From Candidatus Atribacteria bacterium 4572_76 (GTDB taxonomy: Bacteria > Atribacterota > Phoenicimicrobiia > Phoenicimicrobiales > Phoenicimicrobiaceae): DNA of 5,503 nucleotides. Below the pieces are notes generated by a model. That model saw only the letters and a list, made by a program, of their open reading frames with translations, had not been told where the DNA came from and made no database searches. Shown piece by piece: positions 5,389-5,503 of this stretch; the stretch's first letter is position 1, and the number at the start of each line of letters is the position of its first letter. The stretch is taken from NCBI GenBank assembly GCA_002084865.1, contig NBMG01000110.1, forward strand, positions 1-5,503, read 5' to 3'. Both the position numbers and the translations under genes were made by a program.

Positions 5389-5503
5389 TTTATATTTAGC
5401 TTTTAATTTTTCTATATAATTATTAATTCCATTTTTCATATTATTAAATGCACCAGCAACTCTATTTATCTCTGAAACTGAATCTAAATGAATATCTGGA
5501 ATA
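5377..5503 (-). CDS. C-terminal end of a probable HAMP-domain signalling protein (partial)
   Basis: The frame enters from the right window edge and gives 41 residues before TAG at 5377-5379. Residues 7-22 (DSVSEINRVAGAFNNM) match the end of a HAMP domain, whose second helix typically has an E-I-x-x-L-A-x-A-F-N-x-M pattern; a helical stretch NNYIEKLKAKYK follows. HAMP domains normally pass signals from a membrane sensor to a kinase, cyclase, phosphatase or GGDEF domain, but here the protein ends about 19 residues later. The final residues DSR and the stop lie inside the heptad repeat 5354-5388, so the original effector domain may have been cut off. The membrane part lies outside the window. 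Domain assignment rests on one motif and is tentative. Confidence 0.5.
   Translation of the reverse strand, partial: IPDIHLDSVSEINRVAGAFNNMKNGINNYIEKLKAKYKDSR

Overview
This AT-rich window comes from a bacterium. It carries D-Ala-D-Ala ligase (peptidoglycan synthesis), a type I bacterial methionine aminopeptidase and a coenzyme B12-dependent class II ribonucleotide reductase. B12-dependent reduction without oxygen, low GC and intergenic DNA crowded with short dispersed repeats fit an anaerobic, probably uncultured lineage. I cannot name the phylum from sequence alone.

Layout: a class II ribonucleotide reductase (nrdJ) runs rightward over 1-2186. It faces four leftward genes or gene remnants: map (2214-2969), ddl (3086 to about 4191), a ThiF/HesA/MoeB-type E1-like gene (4468-5158) and the 3' tail of a probable HAMP-domain protein (5377 to the window edge). 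nrdJ and map converge with 27 bases between their stop codons.

The striking feature is gene integrity. Only map reads cleanly from start to stop. nrdJ has a frame change at about 1711 where roughly 50-56 conserved codons are missing. ddl has a one-base frameshift near 3940-3943 and no ATG, GTG or TTG start. The ThiF-like gene has lost a central segment at about 5040, including its nucleotide-binding loop, with a frame change. The HAMP-domain remnant stops inside a repeat. This is either real gene decay or a defect in a low-coverage assembly. The sequence alone does not decide, but the breaks are precise and testable.

The two longer gaps, 4192-4467 and 5159-5376, contain no gene. They hold degenerate arrays with a 7-base period built from several different unit sequences, and a row of short inverted repeats of the kind scattered through many bacterial genomes. 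One repeat family supplies the last codons and the stop of the ThiF-like gene, and in another frame the stop of the HAMP-domain fragment.

The genes do not form an obvious single pathway: DNA precursor synthesis, N-terminal Met removal, cell wall precursor synthesis and an E1-like adenylyltransferase. Their shared leftward strand could allow co-transcription of ddl and map, but the repeat-filled gaps argue against one tight operon. I found no convincing undescribed system; the best leads are the heptad arrays and the cluster of broken genes.
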